A DNA stretch of 64,000 nucleotides. Origin: Butyrivibrio sp. YAB3001 (GTDB lineage: Bacteria > Bacillota > Clostridia > Lachnospirales > Lachnospiraceae). The position numbers and the translations under genes are program-made. Of the stretch, positions 8,857-18,804 are shown in pieces. Location of the stretch: assembly GCF_900112195.1 (NCBI RefSeq), contig NZ_FOKR01000002.1:280134-344133 (forward strand), in the 5' to 3' direction. The first letter of the stretch is position 1. Each line of letters starts with the position of its first letter. The notes beneath the pieces are model-generated. The model was not told the origin of the DNA. It saw nothing but the letters and a program-made list of their open reading frames with translations, and did not search any database.

Positions 8857-10266
8857 TCAAAAATCAAACTTATCAGCAAAGAATGCATCCAGCTGATCAA
8901 TGGCAACTCTCTCCTGTTCCATGCTATCTCTGAAACGTACTGTTACCATGTTGTCGTTCTCAGACTCGAAATCATATGTAACGCAGAATGGTGTACCGAT
9001 CTCATCCTGACGACGATATCTCTTACCAATGTTTCCGCGATCATCAAATTCACAGTTATATTTCTTGGACAACTGAGCATAAATCTTCTCAGCACCTTCG
9101 TTAAGCTTCTTTGAAAGAGGAAGCACACCAATCTTGATAGGTGCAAGAGCCGGATGGAAGTGAAGCACTGTACGCATATCAGGCTTCTCCTCTGTTCCGA
9201 TATTTTCCTCATCATATGCTTCGCACAGGAATGCAAGAGTTACACGGTCTGCACCAAGTGAAGGCTCAACAACATATGGAATATACTTCTCATTTGTTTC
9301 ATCATCAAAGTAATCCATAGGCTGTCCTGATGTTTCCTGATGTCTTGTGAGATCGTAATTTGTTCTTGAAGCAATTCCCCAAAGTTCGCCCCAATCTGTA
9401 AATGGGAATGCATATTCAATATCTGTTGTGTGATCACTGTAGAATGAAAGCTCTTCTGGATCATGGTCACGAAGTCTTAAGTTTTCTTTCTTGATTCCAA
9501 GAGAAAGAAGCCATTCATAGCATGTTTTTCTCCAGTACTCAAACCATTCTGTCTGTGTTCCCGGTTTGCAGAAGAACTCAAGCTCCATCTGCTCAAACTC
9601 TCTTGTTCTGAAAGTAAAGTTACCAGGAGTAATCTCATTTCTAAAGCTCTTACCTATCTGGCAGATACCAAAAGGAACCTTTTTACGTGATGTACGCTGT
9701 ACATTCTTAAAGTTTACAAAAATACCCTGCGCTGTTTCAGGACGAAGATAAACAGTATCCTTAGCATCTTCTGTAACACCCTGGAATGTCTTAAACATCA
9801 GGTTGAACTCTCTGATGCTTGTAAAGTTATGCTTGCCGCATGATGGACATGGAATATTATGTTCCTTGATGAAATTCTCCATCTCCTCATGTGACCATCC
9901 ATCTACTGATGTCTCAAGAGTAATTCCATTTTCTGCAGCAAAATCTTCTATAATCTTATCTGCTCTGAATCTTTCATGACATTCTTTACAATCCATAAGG
10001 GGATCTGAAAATCCGCCTAAATGTCCGGACGCAACCCATGTCTGTGGGTTCATAAGAATAGCACAGTCAACGCCAACATTATATGGATTCTCCTGTACAA
10101 ATTTCTGCCACCATGCTTTTTTTACGTTATTTTTAAACTCAACACCTAAATTTCCGTAATCCCATGTATTGGCGAGTCCACCATAAATTTCTGAGCCAGG
10201 ATATACAAATCCTCTGGCCTTTGCCAGCGCTACGATTTTGTCCATTGATTTTGCGTTTGCTTCCAT
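8857..10266 (-). CDS. glyS: Glycyl-tRNA synthetase, single-chain (alpha2) type
   Basis: 469 residues of the homodimeric eukaryote/archaea-like GlyRS found in many Firmicutes, rather than the GlyQ/GlyS two-chain enzyme. Visible are the N-terminal [19 protein letters not shown], a Cys-rich insertion (CKECHERF and CPSCGKH), class II motif 2 with [18 protein letters not shown], and motif 3 with VEPSLGADR. The C-terminal anticodon-binding domain ends [20 protein letters not shown]...MEQERV. It lies upstream of alaS on the same strand. There is no T-box in the 60 bases before it, suggesting read-through from upstream genes or a non-T-box promoter. Confidence 0.96.
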   Translation of the reverse strand: MEANAKSMDKIVALAKARGFVYPGSEIYGGLANTWDYGNLGVEFKNNVKKAWWQKFVQENPYNVGVDCAILMNPQTWVASGHLGGFSDPLMDCKECHERFRADKIIEDFAAENGITLETSVDGWSHEEMENFIKEHNIPCPSCGKHNFTSIREFNLMFKTFQGVTEDAKDTVYLRPETAQGIFVNFKNVQRTSRKKVPFGICQIGKSFRNEITPGNFTFRTREFEQMELEFFCKPGTQTEWFEYWRKTCYEWLLSLGIKKENLRLRDHDPEELSFYSDHTTDIEYAFPFTDWGELWGIASRTNYDLTRHQETSGQPMDYFDDETNEKYIPYVVEPSLGADRVTLAFLCEAYDEENIGTEEKPDMRTVLHFHPALAPIKIGVLPLSKKLNEGAEKIYAQLSKKYNCEFDDRGNIGKRYRRQDEIGTPFCVTYDFESENDNMVTVRFRDSMEQERVAIDQLDAFFADKFDF

Positions 10267-10326
10267 AATCCTCCATTCTGCGACTGCAAATAATGACTGC
10301 AGACGTTTTTGTATTACTTTAATATA

Positions 10327-10956
10327 TTATTTTGAAAGAAGCAGCTGAATACTATCTTTAGTTGCGTTTGACAGATCAGCTTCTTTTTTATCGGTAATTG
10401 TAACTCCCAATGTGGAGTAAGAAATTTTATAAGGAGCTATTATATATACCTTCTCATCCGTAATAATAATATGATGAGAAAGTTCCTCTTCAAGATCAAA
10501 TGCCTCTGCCTTGTTGCCATCCGGGTCTACAAGATTGTCAGTAACACTGTATCCCTTATCAATAGCTTCCTGAACTGTTCCAAAGAATAAACTAACCTGA
10601 TTAAAATGTGAATAATCATCTGCGCTATCGTAATTCATAACAAGCTTCGCCATCTTGCCATCATTTATAAGTTCTGGTTCTTCTAAAGTAATCTTGGGCG
10701 AAATATACTCAGAATTATAATATGAGATTTCATCACTGGCCATATCAGATAATTCTGAAATATCGTAATAATCTTTATCAAAGCTCTCATATATAGTGCT
10801 CTGGACAGAACCATCCTTGTTGATTGCAATTGTTGTTCTGGTATCATTGCTGCTACCACATCCAACTGCCAAAAGAGCGCTAGCTGCAACAGAAAGACCA
10901 ATTATTGCAATTCTTCCTGTGCCAAAGATATTTAGATTACATACACGATTTTTCAC
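10327..10956 (-). CDS. Putative lipoprotein of unknown function
   Basis: About 209 residues from a GTG start ending at 10956, which has AGAGGA six bases upstream. A longer TTG start is possible but lacks a good site. The N-terminus is a lipoprotein signal peptide with lipobox LAVGC followed by GSSNDTRTT. The mature part is acidic and mixed alpha/beta, with IAINKDGSVQSTIYESFDKDYYD, a repeated Asp/Ser/Tyr character and a C-terminal YKISYSTLGVTITDKKEA. No catalytic motif was seen. The exported face of the cell membrane is the likely site. It sits between recO and glyS on the same strand. Confidence 0.7.
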   Translation of the reverse strand: MKNRVCNLNIFGTGRIAIIGLSVAASALLAVGCGSSNDTRTTIAINKDGSVQSTIYESFDKDYYDISELSDMASDEISYYNSEYISPKITLEEPELINDGKMAKLVMNYDSADDYSHFNQVSLFFGTVQEAIDKGYSVTDNLVDPDGNKAEAFDLEEELSHHIIITDEKVYIIAPYKISYSTLGVTITDKKEADLSNATKDSIQLLLSK

Positions 10957-11054
10957 TTCAATTCCTCTTTTATCAAAATATTCAGGAATAAGCAATTAAG
11001 TTTATTCTTAAAAAAATACAAACAAAGTTATTATATCCAAATCATATTCTATTT

Positions 11055-11708
11055 TCAATACTCAAAGGTTTCAAGCATCTCAAGACTTTTAAGCGGTCTG
11101 TCGACATATTTTTGGCGATATTGCTTAGTTATCACATCAAGTTGCGTCAAAATCTCATCGGATAGCGAAAAAGAAAAAAGTTTATTCAAAGGACTATATG
11201 CTATAAATTCCATTGCATATGCAGTTGTTTCCTTGATTCCTTCCTTTGCAGGAACTCCGGGATATTCTCCTTCTATAGCAAGGGCTCTGAGCTCAAAAAT
11301 ACATCTGACCAGCCTGTTTGGAATACTGTCCTTTAAAAGAGCTTTTAACGAGAAATACAAGAGATTCAAGAGCTCTTTATCCTCATTATTCTCTCTTGTG
11401 TAAAAACTTGATAATTCAAGAAAAAAGGTGCCATAACAGGCACCTTCCAAATCTTGTCTAAAGCCTTCAAAATAGTTTTCGATATCTGCTTCAACTATTG
11501 TGTAGGAGTTTTTCCCAACAAACAACTTAAAAGTACCAAAGCAGAAAGGTTCGACAGTGCCGGAGAGCTTCCCCGATGGTTTTCTGGCACTTCTTGCAAA
11601 AGCAGTAATCTTGCCTCTCTCTGCAGTAAAAATTGTGACTACCCAGTCATAATCCCCACAAGGAGCATGCTTTAGCACAATTCCTCTGACTACTATTAAA
11701 TCATCCAT
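11055..11708 (-). CDS. recO: DNA repair protein RecO, short form without zinc cysteines
   Basis: 217 residues. RecO loads RecA onto SSB-coated DNA and anneals single strands. The N-terminal OB fold is clear: VRGIVLKHAPCGDYDWVVTIFTAERGKITAFARSARKPSGKLSGTVEPF. A helical C-terminal domain follows (LLNLLYFSLKALL, RCIFELRALAIEGEYPG). The family usually has about 240-255 residues and a four-Cys zinc site after the FELRLL helix; here that segment reads GVPAKEGIKETTAYAME with no Cys pair. It lies four bases behind era, the common era-recO arrangement, which supports the call. Confidence 0.9.
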   Translation of the reverse strand: MDDLIVVRGIVLKHAPCGDYDWVVTIFTAERGKITAFARSARKPSGKLSGTVEPFCFGTFKLFVGKNSYTIVEADIENYFEGFRQDLEGACYGTFFLELSSFYTRENNEDKELLNLLYFSLKALLKDSIPNRLVRCIFELRALAIEGEYPGVPAKEGIKETTAYAMEFIAYSPLNKLFSFSLSDEILTQLDVITKQYRQKYVDRPLKSLEMLETFEY

Positions 11709-11712
11709 ATAA

Positions 11713-12792
11713 TTACCTGTTTAAATCTTTTATATCATATCCAAAGCTCTTCATCTGAGTCTTATCATCGCGCCAGTCTTTTCTGACTTTAACCCAAAGC
11801 TGCAAGTTCACCTTGCAGCCAACAAGATTTTCAATATCTTTTCTTGCTGTTGAACCAATCTTTTTTAACATTGCTCCGTTTTTGCCGATTACAATACCTT
11901 TGTGAGAGTCTCTTTCACATATGATCGTTGCATCGATATCCATGATTCCATCCGGATCATAATACTCATCTTCCTGATTCATCGAATCCATATTAAATAC
12001 CAATGGTCCATCTGTTTCTTCAATATCTTCTACCTCATTTTGAATTTCAGCCTGTTGCAGTTTACTCTTCTTTGGAGGATGCTGATGCCTTTTCTTTTTG
12101 GGCTTTTCAGGTTCAACCTTTTTTTCTCTCATACGCATAGTTTCTATAGTGACCGCTATGCCATGAGGAACTTCATCCTGTAAAAGTCTAAGTGCCTTTT
12201 CGCGGATAATCTCAGCTGCAATCTGCCTCTCAGGCTGATCAGTAAGAGTCTCTTCATCATAAAATGGCTGTCCAAAAGGAAGAAAATCCTTTATTGCTTT
12301 CATAACACCATCGATGTTCTGCCTTTTTAGTGCTGCCACATGAACAACTCTGTCAAAATCCATCTCCTGTCTGTAGGCATTTTCAAATGTTTCAAGTTTA
12401 TCAGCCGAAACTGTATCTATCTTATTTATGACAAGGATAACAGGCTTCTTACATTTTTTTAGTTCCTCAATTATCATCTTTTCACCGGCGCCGATAAAAG
12501 TGCTGGGTTCCACCAGCCACAATACTACGTCAACCTCTTCAAGAGTACTCTTGGCAACCTTGGTCATATACTCGCCAAGCTTATTCTTTGTCTCATGAAT
12601 GCCGGGAGTATCAAGAAATATCATCTGGCACTCCTCATCTGTATAAACTGTCATGATCCTATTTCGAGTAGTCTGAGGCTTATTAGATGTTATCGCAATC
12701 TTCTGGCCTATCATCTGATTCATGAGTGTAGACTTACCAACATTAGGTCTGCCTATCAATGTAATAAAACCTGTTTTGAAATTATTATCCAT
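11713..12792 (-). CDS. era: GTPase Era with an enlarged KH-proximal insertion
   Basis: 359 residues against about 300 in the family. Era binds 16S rRNA and acts in 30S maturation. G motifs are intact: GRPNVGKST (residues 14-22), the switch region NKPQTTRNRI, DTPG at 61-64 and NKID at 123-126. The C-terminal KH domain has MDIDATIICERDSHKGIVIGKNG and ends WVKVRKDWRDD. Between the VPHGIAVTIE strand and the KH core (about residues 222-282) is an extra stretch, first Lys/Pro/His-rich and then acidic with DEYYDPDG. It precedes recO by four bases and has AAAGGA just before the ATG. Confidence 0.95.
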   Translation of the reverse strand: MDNNFKTGFITLIGRPNVGKSTLMNQMIGQKIAITSNKPQTTRNRIMTVYTDEECQMIFLDTPGIHETKNKLGEYMTKVAKSTLEEVDVVLWLVEPSTFIGAGEKMIIEELKKCKKPVILVINKIDTVSADKLETFENAYRQEMDFDRVVHVAALKRQNIDGVMKAIKDFLPFGQPFYDEETLTDQPERQIAAEIIREKALRLLQDEVPHGIAVTIETMRMREKKVEPEKPKKKRHQHPPKKSKLQQAEIQNEVEDIEETDGPLVFNMDSMNQEDEYYDPDGIMDIDATIICERDSHKGIVIGKNGAMLKKIGSTARKDIENLVGCKVNLQLWVKVRKDWRDDKTQMKSFGYDIKDLNR

Positions 12793-12804
12793 CTTATCCT
12801 TTCA

Positions 12805-13866
12805 TCACTGTGTGTTGCCTGACTGGTTATTACCAGCAGTATTTCCATTGTATGTCTGTTCAGCAGTCATTTGTTGTGGATTCTGAACTCCTCCATAAGG
12901 CATCTGCTGATACATATTTACCTGCTGCATTCTCTGTATTCTCTTTTTCTTTGCAGAAGCGCTGATTCTCTTAACTACTAATACGATAATAACAGCAGCA
13001 ATTATCAGTAAGATTATCTGTGGAATATGAATTACGAGCCATACAAAGAACTCGAGAATAGCATCTGCAACAGATCTTACACTTGAAATAAATCCTTCTC
13101 CCATCCTCTGAAAAGGTCCTTTTTCAGCAACAGGTGTGTATTCCTTAACTTCTGTAAGATCAAGATAAACAGTGCTGTAATTCACTTTATTATCATATGT
13201 ACGAAGCTGTGATTCAATACTTTCAATCTCATATCTAACTTCTGAAAGTCTGTTCTCAACAGTAATTATATCTTCAACAGTTTCTGCCGAATCAACAATC
13301 TCCAAAAGGCGCTTTTCTTCTGCCTTGAGCGCATTCTTCCTACTCTCGATATCAACATACTTAAGCGTTACATCTTCAACACTTGTAGACTTGTTAGTAA
13401 TATTAGTATCATCAGTAACCGTTTCAACAAATGAATCAAGATTTTGGGCTGGAATTCTTATTGTCAGACTCGCATCTCTCTTGATAACTTTGCCTGAATA
13501 TCTGCTACCGTTATAAATATTACTTGATTCAATGTATCCGCCAAGTTCTTTTACCTTAGCCTGAACATTTGAAAGAACTTCATCTAGATCTTCGGTTTCT
13601 GCAGATATATTCAAGGTTGTGATAAGCTTTCTTGAGTTATCGGAAACCTGCGTTTCTTCCGGAGCTTCAACAGCCTTGGATTCCTCCAGCATAGGAGCAC
13701 TGTTATCATAGAGACTGTCACTTCCATATGTTTCATAGCTTTCTTCCGCAGCAAACTCTGTAGCAGACTCATATTTGGAAGAAGAACCTGCACTTCCACA
13801 TCCCGAAGCCACAAAAGAAACTGCCAAAATCGCTGTTGTTATCAGAATCCCCAGTCTTTTTTTCAT
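12805..13866 (-). CDS. DUF4349-like lipoprotein with coiled coil and transmembrane segment
   Basis: About 353 residues from the ATG ending at 13866, nine bases after GGGGAGG. It has a lipoprotein signal (lipobox VASGC) and a Ser/Glu/Tyr-rich linker. The DUF4349-like domain shows RKLITTLNISAETEDLDEV, GGYIESSNIY, ASLTIRIPAQNLDSFVETV and VEDVTLKYVDIESRKNALKAEE, then a coiled coil (residues about 190-235). A single transmembrane helix (VWLVIHIPQIILLIIAAVIIVLV), a basic cluster and a Gln/Asn-rich tail of about 35 residues follow. The function of the family is unknown; the layout suggests a cell-envelope sensor or scaffold. It lies between the M16 peptidase gene and era. Confidence 0.78.
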   Translation of the reverse strand: MKKRLGILITTAILAVSFVASGCGSAGSSSKYESATEFAAEESYETYGSDSLYDNSAPMLEESKAVEAPEETQVSDNSRKLITTLNISAETEDLDEVLSNVQAKVKELGGYIESSNIYNGSRYSGKVIKRDASLTIRIPAQNLDSFVETVTDDTNITNKSTSVEDVTLKYVDIESRKNALKAEEKRLLEIVDSAETVEDIITVENRLSEVRYEIESIESQLRTYDNKVNYSTVYLDLTEVKEYTPVAEKGPFQRMGEGFISSVRSVADAILEFFVWLVIHIPQIILLIIAAVIIVLVVKRISASAKKKRIQRMQQVNMYQQMPYGGVQNPQQMTAEQTYNGNTAGNNQSGNTQ

Positions 13867-13963
13867 ACTCAAATGCCTCCCCAAGCAAAATCAAAAATAT
13901 GAACTACCAGGACTAAACAGAGCAGCTCAGTTTAGTCCCGGCAAACAACCTTATACTTAACTA

Positions 13964-16894
13964 TTATTTATTTACTAATTGTTCAATATTATCGAAAAGT
14001 TCCTTGTCCTCGTCTATCTTTTCATTTGTTCCAATAACGCAAAGGCACTCATCTTCCATAAATGCATCAACGTATTTAGCAAGATCTCTTATAGTTTCTT
14101 TAGTTGTGCTTAAAAGCTCATCTCTATTTCTCTGTATATTCTCCATCTTAGCGTTGCAAAGATATGCAGTAAGTCCATAAGTACCCTTACCTGACGGAGT
14201 CTTTGGTGTATCAAGGTCAGAAACAGCACCGATTATATACTGCAAAATAGTTCTGTCATCATCATCAAAGTTTCTGAGATACTCGGAAGCCTTCTCAAAT
14301 ACATCTATACTATTCTTGAGATTAGGATCACGATATGTAACAAATGCGCTGTCACCGTTTTTAGCATAACTGCTCATACATCCGTAAGCGCCACCAACAA
14401 CTCTGATATTCTTCCAAAGATAATCGTATCCCATCATGACTTTGAGAACTCTCAATGCGCCATTATACTTAAGTCCTTTGGATGCAAAATTACCTGCGCG
14501 GCACACATACTGAACCTGACCTGCTGTCTTAAATGCCTCATTTTTCTTAACAGGCTTAAGTTCAAGCTTCCCAAGTTCAATATCTTCAGTATAAAGAGCC
14601 TCAGCAAATTTCTTTGTATTTTCAGGAATTCCCTGATATTCCTTCTCTGTTCCTGTTATATCCAAAAGCAAATTGTCTGCTCTAAAGATTGCTTTGCTAA
14701 GATCACGCAAAATACCAATAATCTTCTGCGCGCCTTCCGGTGTAGCAATTTCTTTATTTAACATTTCAAGATGTCGTTCATAGCCAATTCCGCTTACATA
14801 ATCTGAGACCATAGCTGCAGGAGAAACATATGACATAGCACGAAGAGCAGCTGTCTGATGTCCTGCAGAAGCAAGTTCAGACTGAAGCCTTGCGTACTGC
14901 TCTCCAAATATTTCCTTAAGTCTCTTAACATCATCAAATTTAGTGGAGACAACAATTTCTTTTACCAGTTCAAATGCCTTATCAAGATTGCCATGTAAAA
15001 CCTTCACACTAATCTCAAAAGCAGTCTCAAACTTTGAAACATCAAAAGAATCAGTATATGTACTGATAGAGCCTGACAATCCACCGGTATAAATATTTAT
15101 CTCGTTATAAAGGTCACCATAGGAATAATGCTCAGTGTCAAGCATTCCAAGAACCTTTTTAAGCACTGCGGCATAAGGAAGATACTTTGCATCAATATTC
15201 TTAAGGTCAAAGACAAAATTTACATAATCTATGCCATTAGTAAATATGTCATGGAAAAGAATCTTCTGTCCTTCATATTCTCTAAGTTCATAAACAAACT
15301 GATCTGATTCCTTTTTTAGATCAGAAAGCTTAAGAAGCGGAATCTTCTTTAAATCCTCCGGATCATCAGGTGTTTCCTGATATTCCTTAAGTTCTGCTGT
15401 CTCACGCACAATTCTTTGTATCTCATCTTTTGACAGAGAATCCTTATATTCTTTAAGCTTTTCCTTAAGAAGCTCATCCTTTTTCTCAGAAAGCCCCTGC
15501 CAAGGCTCAAGCAAAAGAACTGTTCTGTGGGTATTATCCAGCAAATACTTTTGAATAAGGTCTTCAAAATATCTTCCCTCAGCCTCTTTTTTGAGCTCAG
15601 CAAAAGTATCATTAGCCTCTACATTTATCCATGGGCTGTTGTCATCATAGAGCCAGCTGTCGAGAACCTGAAGACCATATAACAACCCCTTTGGATATCT
15701 TCCAAAGTCAGCTTCTCTATATTTAAATTCATCAAAATTAAGCCCTGCCAAAAGAGCTTTTTTATCAATACCGTTTTTAACCTGATTTTCCATTACTTCT
15801 CTGATGGTATTAACAAAATCATCCTTCTGAGAAGCATCAGCATTCTTGGCTATAATAGAAAAAACAGGCTGCTGAAGACCATTATCATATTCACTGTAAA
15901 CATCCTGACCAATGCCTTTTTCAATAAGAGCCTTCTTTATAGGCGCACCAGGTGCAGAGCAAAGAGCATAATCAAGGATATCGAATGCTATGTAAAGCTT
16001 TCTATCAAGAGTTGAGCCAACACTACAGTTATAGGACAGATAAGTATTCTGCTCAACAGGCTCGTTATTCATTATTGAATAAGGCTTATGAATTTCTTTT
16101 GGCTCACTAAAAGCAGGCTGTCTGCCAATTTCAGAATCAACCTTAAGGTAATCAAAAGCAGAAAGATAATTCTTATCGATATAATCAAGCTTCTCAGCCA
16201 TATCCATATTTCCGTAAAGATAAATATAGCTGTTTGATGGATGATAATATTTTCTATGAAAATCAAGATATTCCTCATACGTAAGTTCCGGAATAACATC
16301 AGGATCACCGCCTGATTCAATTCCATAAGTAATATCAGGATAAAGAGAATTCTGTATTTCCCTTGAAAGCACGTCATCAGCAGATGAAAATGCACCCTTC
16401 ATCTCATTGTAAACAACACCATTGATGGTCAGCTCAGAACTCTCATCCTCCATCTCATAGTGCCAGCCTTCCTGCTTGAAAATCTTGTCTGTTTTATAAA
16501 TATTTGGATAAAAAACTGCATCAAGATAAACATGCATCAGATTCTGAAAATCAGCATCATTGCAACTTGCAATAGGATAAACCGTCTTATCAGGAAACGT
16601 CATGGCATTTAAAAATGTGTTAAGTGAGCCCTTTACAAGTTCTACAAATGGATCCTTTATAGGAAACTCTTTTGAACCACAAAGAACTGTGTGCTCGATA
16701 ATATGTGCCACACCGGTAGAATTCTTGGGTGGTGTTCTAAAACCAATTGAAAAAACCTTGTTCTCATCATCATTAGAAAGAAGTGCAACCCTTGCGCCTG
16801 TCTTCTTATGCTTCATCAGATAACTATCAGAATTCAGGTCATCGATTCTTCTTTTCTCAATAATTTCATAGGATTTTAAGTCTTCTAATCGCAT
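13964..16894 (-). CDS. M16C-family zinc metallopeptidase (presequence-protease-like)
   Basis: 976 residues, matching the four-domain single-chain M16C architecture of PreP/Cym1-type peptidases. The inverted zinc motif HIIEH is at residues 64-68, and the third ligand region is NEMKGAFSS. C-terminal repeats contain the arrangement around GGAYGCMSSYAKNGDSAFVTYRDPN. Members degrade short peptides inside a closed chamber. There is no signal peptide, so it is probably cytoplasmic. It starts 15 bases after the stop of the large membrane protein gene, indicating one transcript. The in vivo substrate is unknown. Confidence 0.92.
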   Translation of the reverse strand: MRLEDLKSYEIIEKRRIDDLNSDSYLMKHKKTGARVALLSNDDENKVFSIGFRTPPKNSTGVAHIIEHTVLCGSKEFPIKDPFVELVKGSLNTFLNAMTFPDKTVYPIASCNDADFQNLMHVYLDAVFYPNIYKTDKIFKQEGWHYEMEDESSELTINGVVYNEMKGAFSSADDVLSREIQNSLYPDITYGIESGGDPDVIPELTYEEYLDFHRKYYHPSNSYIYLYGNMDMAEKLDYIDKNYLSAFDYLKVDSEIGRQPAFSEPKEIHKPYSIMNNEPVEQNTYLSYNCSVGSTLDRKLYIAFDILDYALCSAPGAPIKKALIEKGIGQDVYSEYDNGLQQPVFSIIAKNADASQKDDFVNTIREVMENQVKNGIDKKALLAGLNFDEFKYREADFGRYPKGLLYGLQVLDSWLYDDNSPWINVEANDTFAELKKEAEGRYFEDLIQKYLLDNTHRTVLLLEPWQGLSEKKDELLKEKLKEYKDSLSKDEIQRIVRETAELKEYQETPDDPEDLKKIPLLKLSDLKKESDQFVYELREYEGQKILFHDIFTNGIDYVNFVFDLKNIDAKYLPYAAVLKKVLGMLDTEHYSYGDLYNEINIYTGGLSGSISTYTDSFDVSKFETAFEISVKVLHGNLDKAFELVKEIVVSTKFDDVKRLKEIFGEQYARLQSELASAGHQTAALRAMSYVSPAAMVSDYVSGIGYERHLEMLNKEIATPEGAQKIIGILRDLSKAIFRADNLLLDITGTEKEYQGIPENTKKFAEALYTEDIELGKLELKPVKKNEAFKTAGQVQYVCRAGNFASKGLKYNGALRVLKVMMGYDYLWKNIRVVGGAYGCMSSYAKNGDSAFVTYRDPNLKNSIDVFEKASEYLRNFDDDDRTILQYIIGAVSDLDTPKTPSGKGTYGLTAYLCNAKMENIQRNRDELLSTTKETIRDLAKYVDAFMEDECLCVIGTNEKIDEDKELFDNIEQLVNK

Positions 16895-16909
16895 TTGATT
16901 AAACCTTTC

Positions 16910-18688
16910 TTATATGTCAAAATCATCCCCTTCTTTGAACGGAATGTCAAAATCATCTTTTTTAGGCTTTACCTTTTCTTTTCTGTCAAGCGCTATCATG
17001 CCTTCAAATTCAGGCATTTTCATTTTAGGTCGTTCTATATCCATTTCATCTTCAGATCCAACAGGAAGAACCATTCCCTCAGGAACAAATCGAGGCTTTT
17101 CATCTGGAATATCAGAACGTACTTCTTCCTTGCAAGCAGATTCTACCTGTTTCTTTGCTTCCGGCAGAATTTCTTCTTTTTCTGATGAAGCAATATACTG
17201 TGAAAACGTTGTATCATGTTCTGCATCTATAAACTTTGCATTTGAGTTTTCTTTTGTTTCTACACCTGAAGCTTCCATTCCTTCATCATGAGAATACTCA
17301 GGTTCGTCGTCATAATATTCAGGTTCATTCGCAAGATCAGATACCTCTTTTGCTGCGGGGGTAACCACTTCCTGGACTCCGCTTAACATCTGTTCTTCAC
17401 TTTCGACTGAATCAGTAATATCCTCACTCTTTGCTTCTGCCAATGCCATGTTCTCATTTGTCGTAATAAGCGCAGCAACGCATGCTAAAACAAAAGCAAA
17501 ATAAATTGTAAGTATAAGCTGGTCATTCATTCTTGTTGCTCCAAGGAAAGGTGTTGCAACAAAAATAAGAATTGTTGATAAAAGCCAGGGTGAAACATTT
17601 TCAAACTCTCGATTTCTAAAATATCCCAAAAGCACACCTGACATTACAACAAGAGTAACAAGATAGACCACTTTATAATTTGTATATGTCCAATACATAC
17701 TAAATGTATTCAGATTTCTAAAGAAGTATCTTCCCCAATTCTGTAATGTAATATCTACGTTATAAATACCGGCTTCCTGTATAATCATTCCAAAAAAGGA
17801 AAGCATACCAAAAGCCAGCAATATGATCAAGCTAAGAATTCCGCCGGAATTTTCTTTTTCAAGTAAAAAAAGAACCGATAATAAAAGCGGCAGTATCGCC
17901 ACAAAAGTTCCAACGTCAACATACGCCATAAAACCAACTACTATTCCAACAACCATATACCATATGATATGTAGTTTAGAACTATATTTACCATCAGAAG
18001 CCTTTTTTAGATATATCGCAACCAAAAGCAGTTCTATACCGAATAAAGTAAGAAAAAGCTCATCCGTTCCAATAACAGCCTTTACAAAATGCTCATCAAA
18101 TATAGGCATAAATGATACAAAACCTGCAAATACAATAGATGCACATTTTCCAAGGAGTAATCTGCATGCTATAGCGCCAAGTAGCACAAATAGCATAAAT
18201 AAACCAATCTCATAGAAAAAAGCCACTGATAGATTATTGCCGGTAAAGAAAAGAATTCCTTTTAGAACAGTAGAGTAAACAATTGAAAGAAGATCATTTT
18301 CAACGGTGGATGTTACAGCACCTACCATGGCATTTTCATAAAGTGAAAGCTTGCCGGAAGGCACGGCTGTAGTATGTGATAGCAGAAATACTCTGTATAC
18401 AGTTCCACCTACTAATATCGCAATTAAAATAACAACATAGACAATTCTGAAACCTATTTTTTCAGAAAGATGCCTTGTATCCAAATGATCACATATTTTC
18501 CTCATCAAAAGCGTAAGCACACTCATGATAAGAACACTAATTACAGTAAAAATACCCGAATATGCCAGCAACATATCATCAGACGGAAAAAGCCCCGAGA
18601 AAAAACTAGAACTTGCCACCATAATCACATCAAAAATAAAAAACACAATCAAGATGCATATCCCCGGCCACATACGTTTTAATTTCAT
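16910..18688 (-). CDS. Large polytopic membrane protein with acidic cytoplasmic tail
   Basis: 592 residues. Residues about 1-385 contain some ten to twelve hydrophobic segments (for example IVFFIFDVIMVASSSFF and IVYVVILIAILVGGTVY). The arrangement resembles PMT/GT39-like or O-antigen-ligase-like membrane enzymes, but I recognise no catalytic motif. Residues about 390-592 form a hydrophilic, Glu/Asp/Ser/Pro-rich tail with DDEPEYSHDEG and a repeated KPKKDDFDIPFKEGDDFDI ending. It stands directly before the M16C peptidase gene. Family membership is uncertain; it could be a glycosyltransferase-like protein or a transporter. Confidence 0.6.
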   Translation of the reverse strand: MKLKRMWPGICILIVFFIFDVIMVASSSFFSGLFPSDDMLLAYSGIFTVISVLIMSVLTLLMRKICDHLDTRHLSEKIGFRIVYVVILIAILVGGTVYRVFLLSHTTAVPSGKLSLYENAMVGAVTSTVENDLLSIVYSTVLKGILFFTGNNLSVAFFYEIGLFMLFVLLGAIACRLLLGKCASIVFAGFVSFMPIFDEHFVKAVIGTDELFLTLFGIELLLVAIYLKKASDGKYSSKLHIIWYMVVGIVVGFMAYVDVGTFVAILPLLLSVLFLLEKENSGGILSLIILLAFGMLSFFGMIIQEAGIYNVDITLQNWGRYFFRNLNTFSMYWTYTNYKVVYLVTLVVMSGVLLGYFRNREFENVSPWLLSTILIFVATPFLGATRMNDQLILTIYFAFVLACVAALITTNENMALAEAKSEDITDSVESEEQMLSGVQEVVTPAAKEVSDLANEPEYYDDEPEYSHDEGMEASGVETKENSNAKFIDAEHDTTFSQYIASSEKEEILPEAKKQVESACKEEVRSDIPDEKPRFVPEGMVLPVGSEDEMDIERPKMKMPEFEGMIALDRKEKVKPKKDDFDIPFKEGDDFDI

Positions 18689-18804
18689 CTCAGGACTCCC
18701 CCACGTCTCTTTTTGTCACTTAATTAAAGCTGGTTTTCCTAATTCCAACTTTATTTTTATTCTATTTAGTCAAAAATATTTTATTAAAAAAGTAAATATT
18801 TGAA

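Noticed and set aside
8812..10330. T-box riboswitch before alaS or glyS
   Set aside because: The gaps are 45 and 60 bases, too short, and the conserved T-box core motif is absent.
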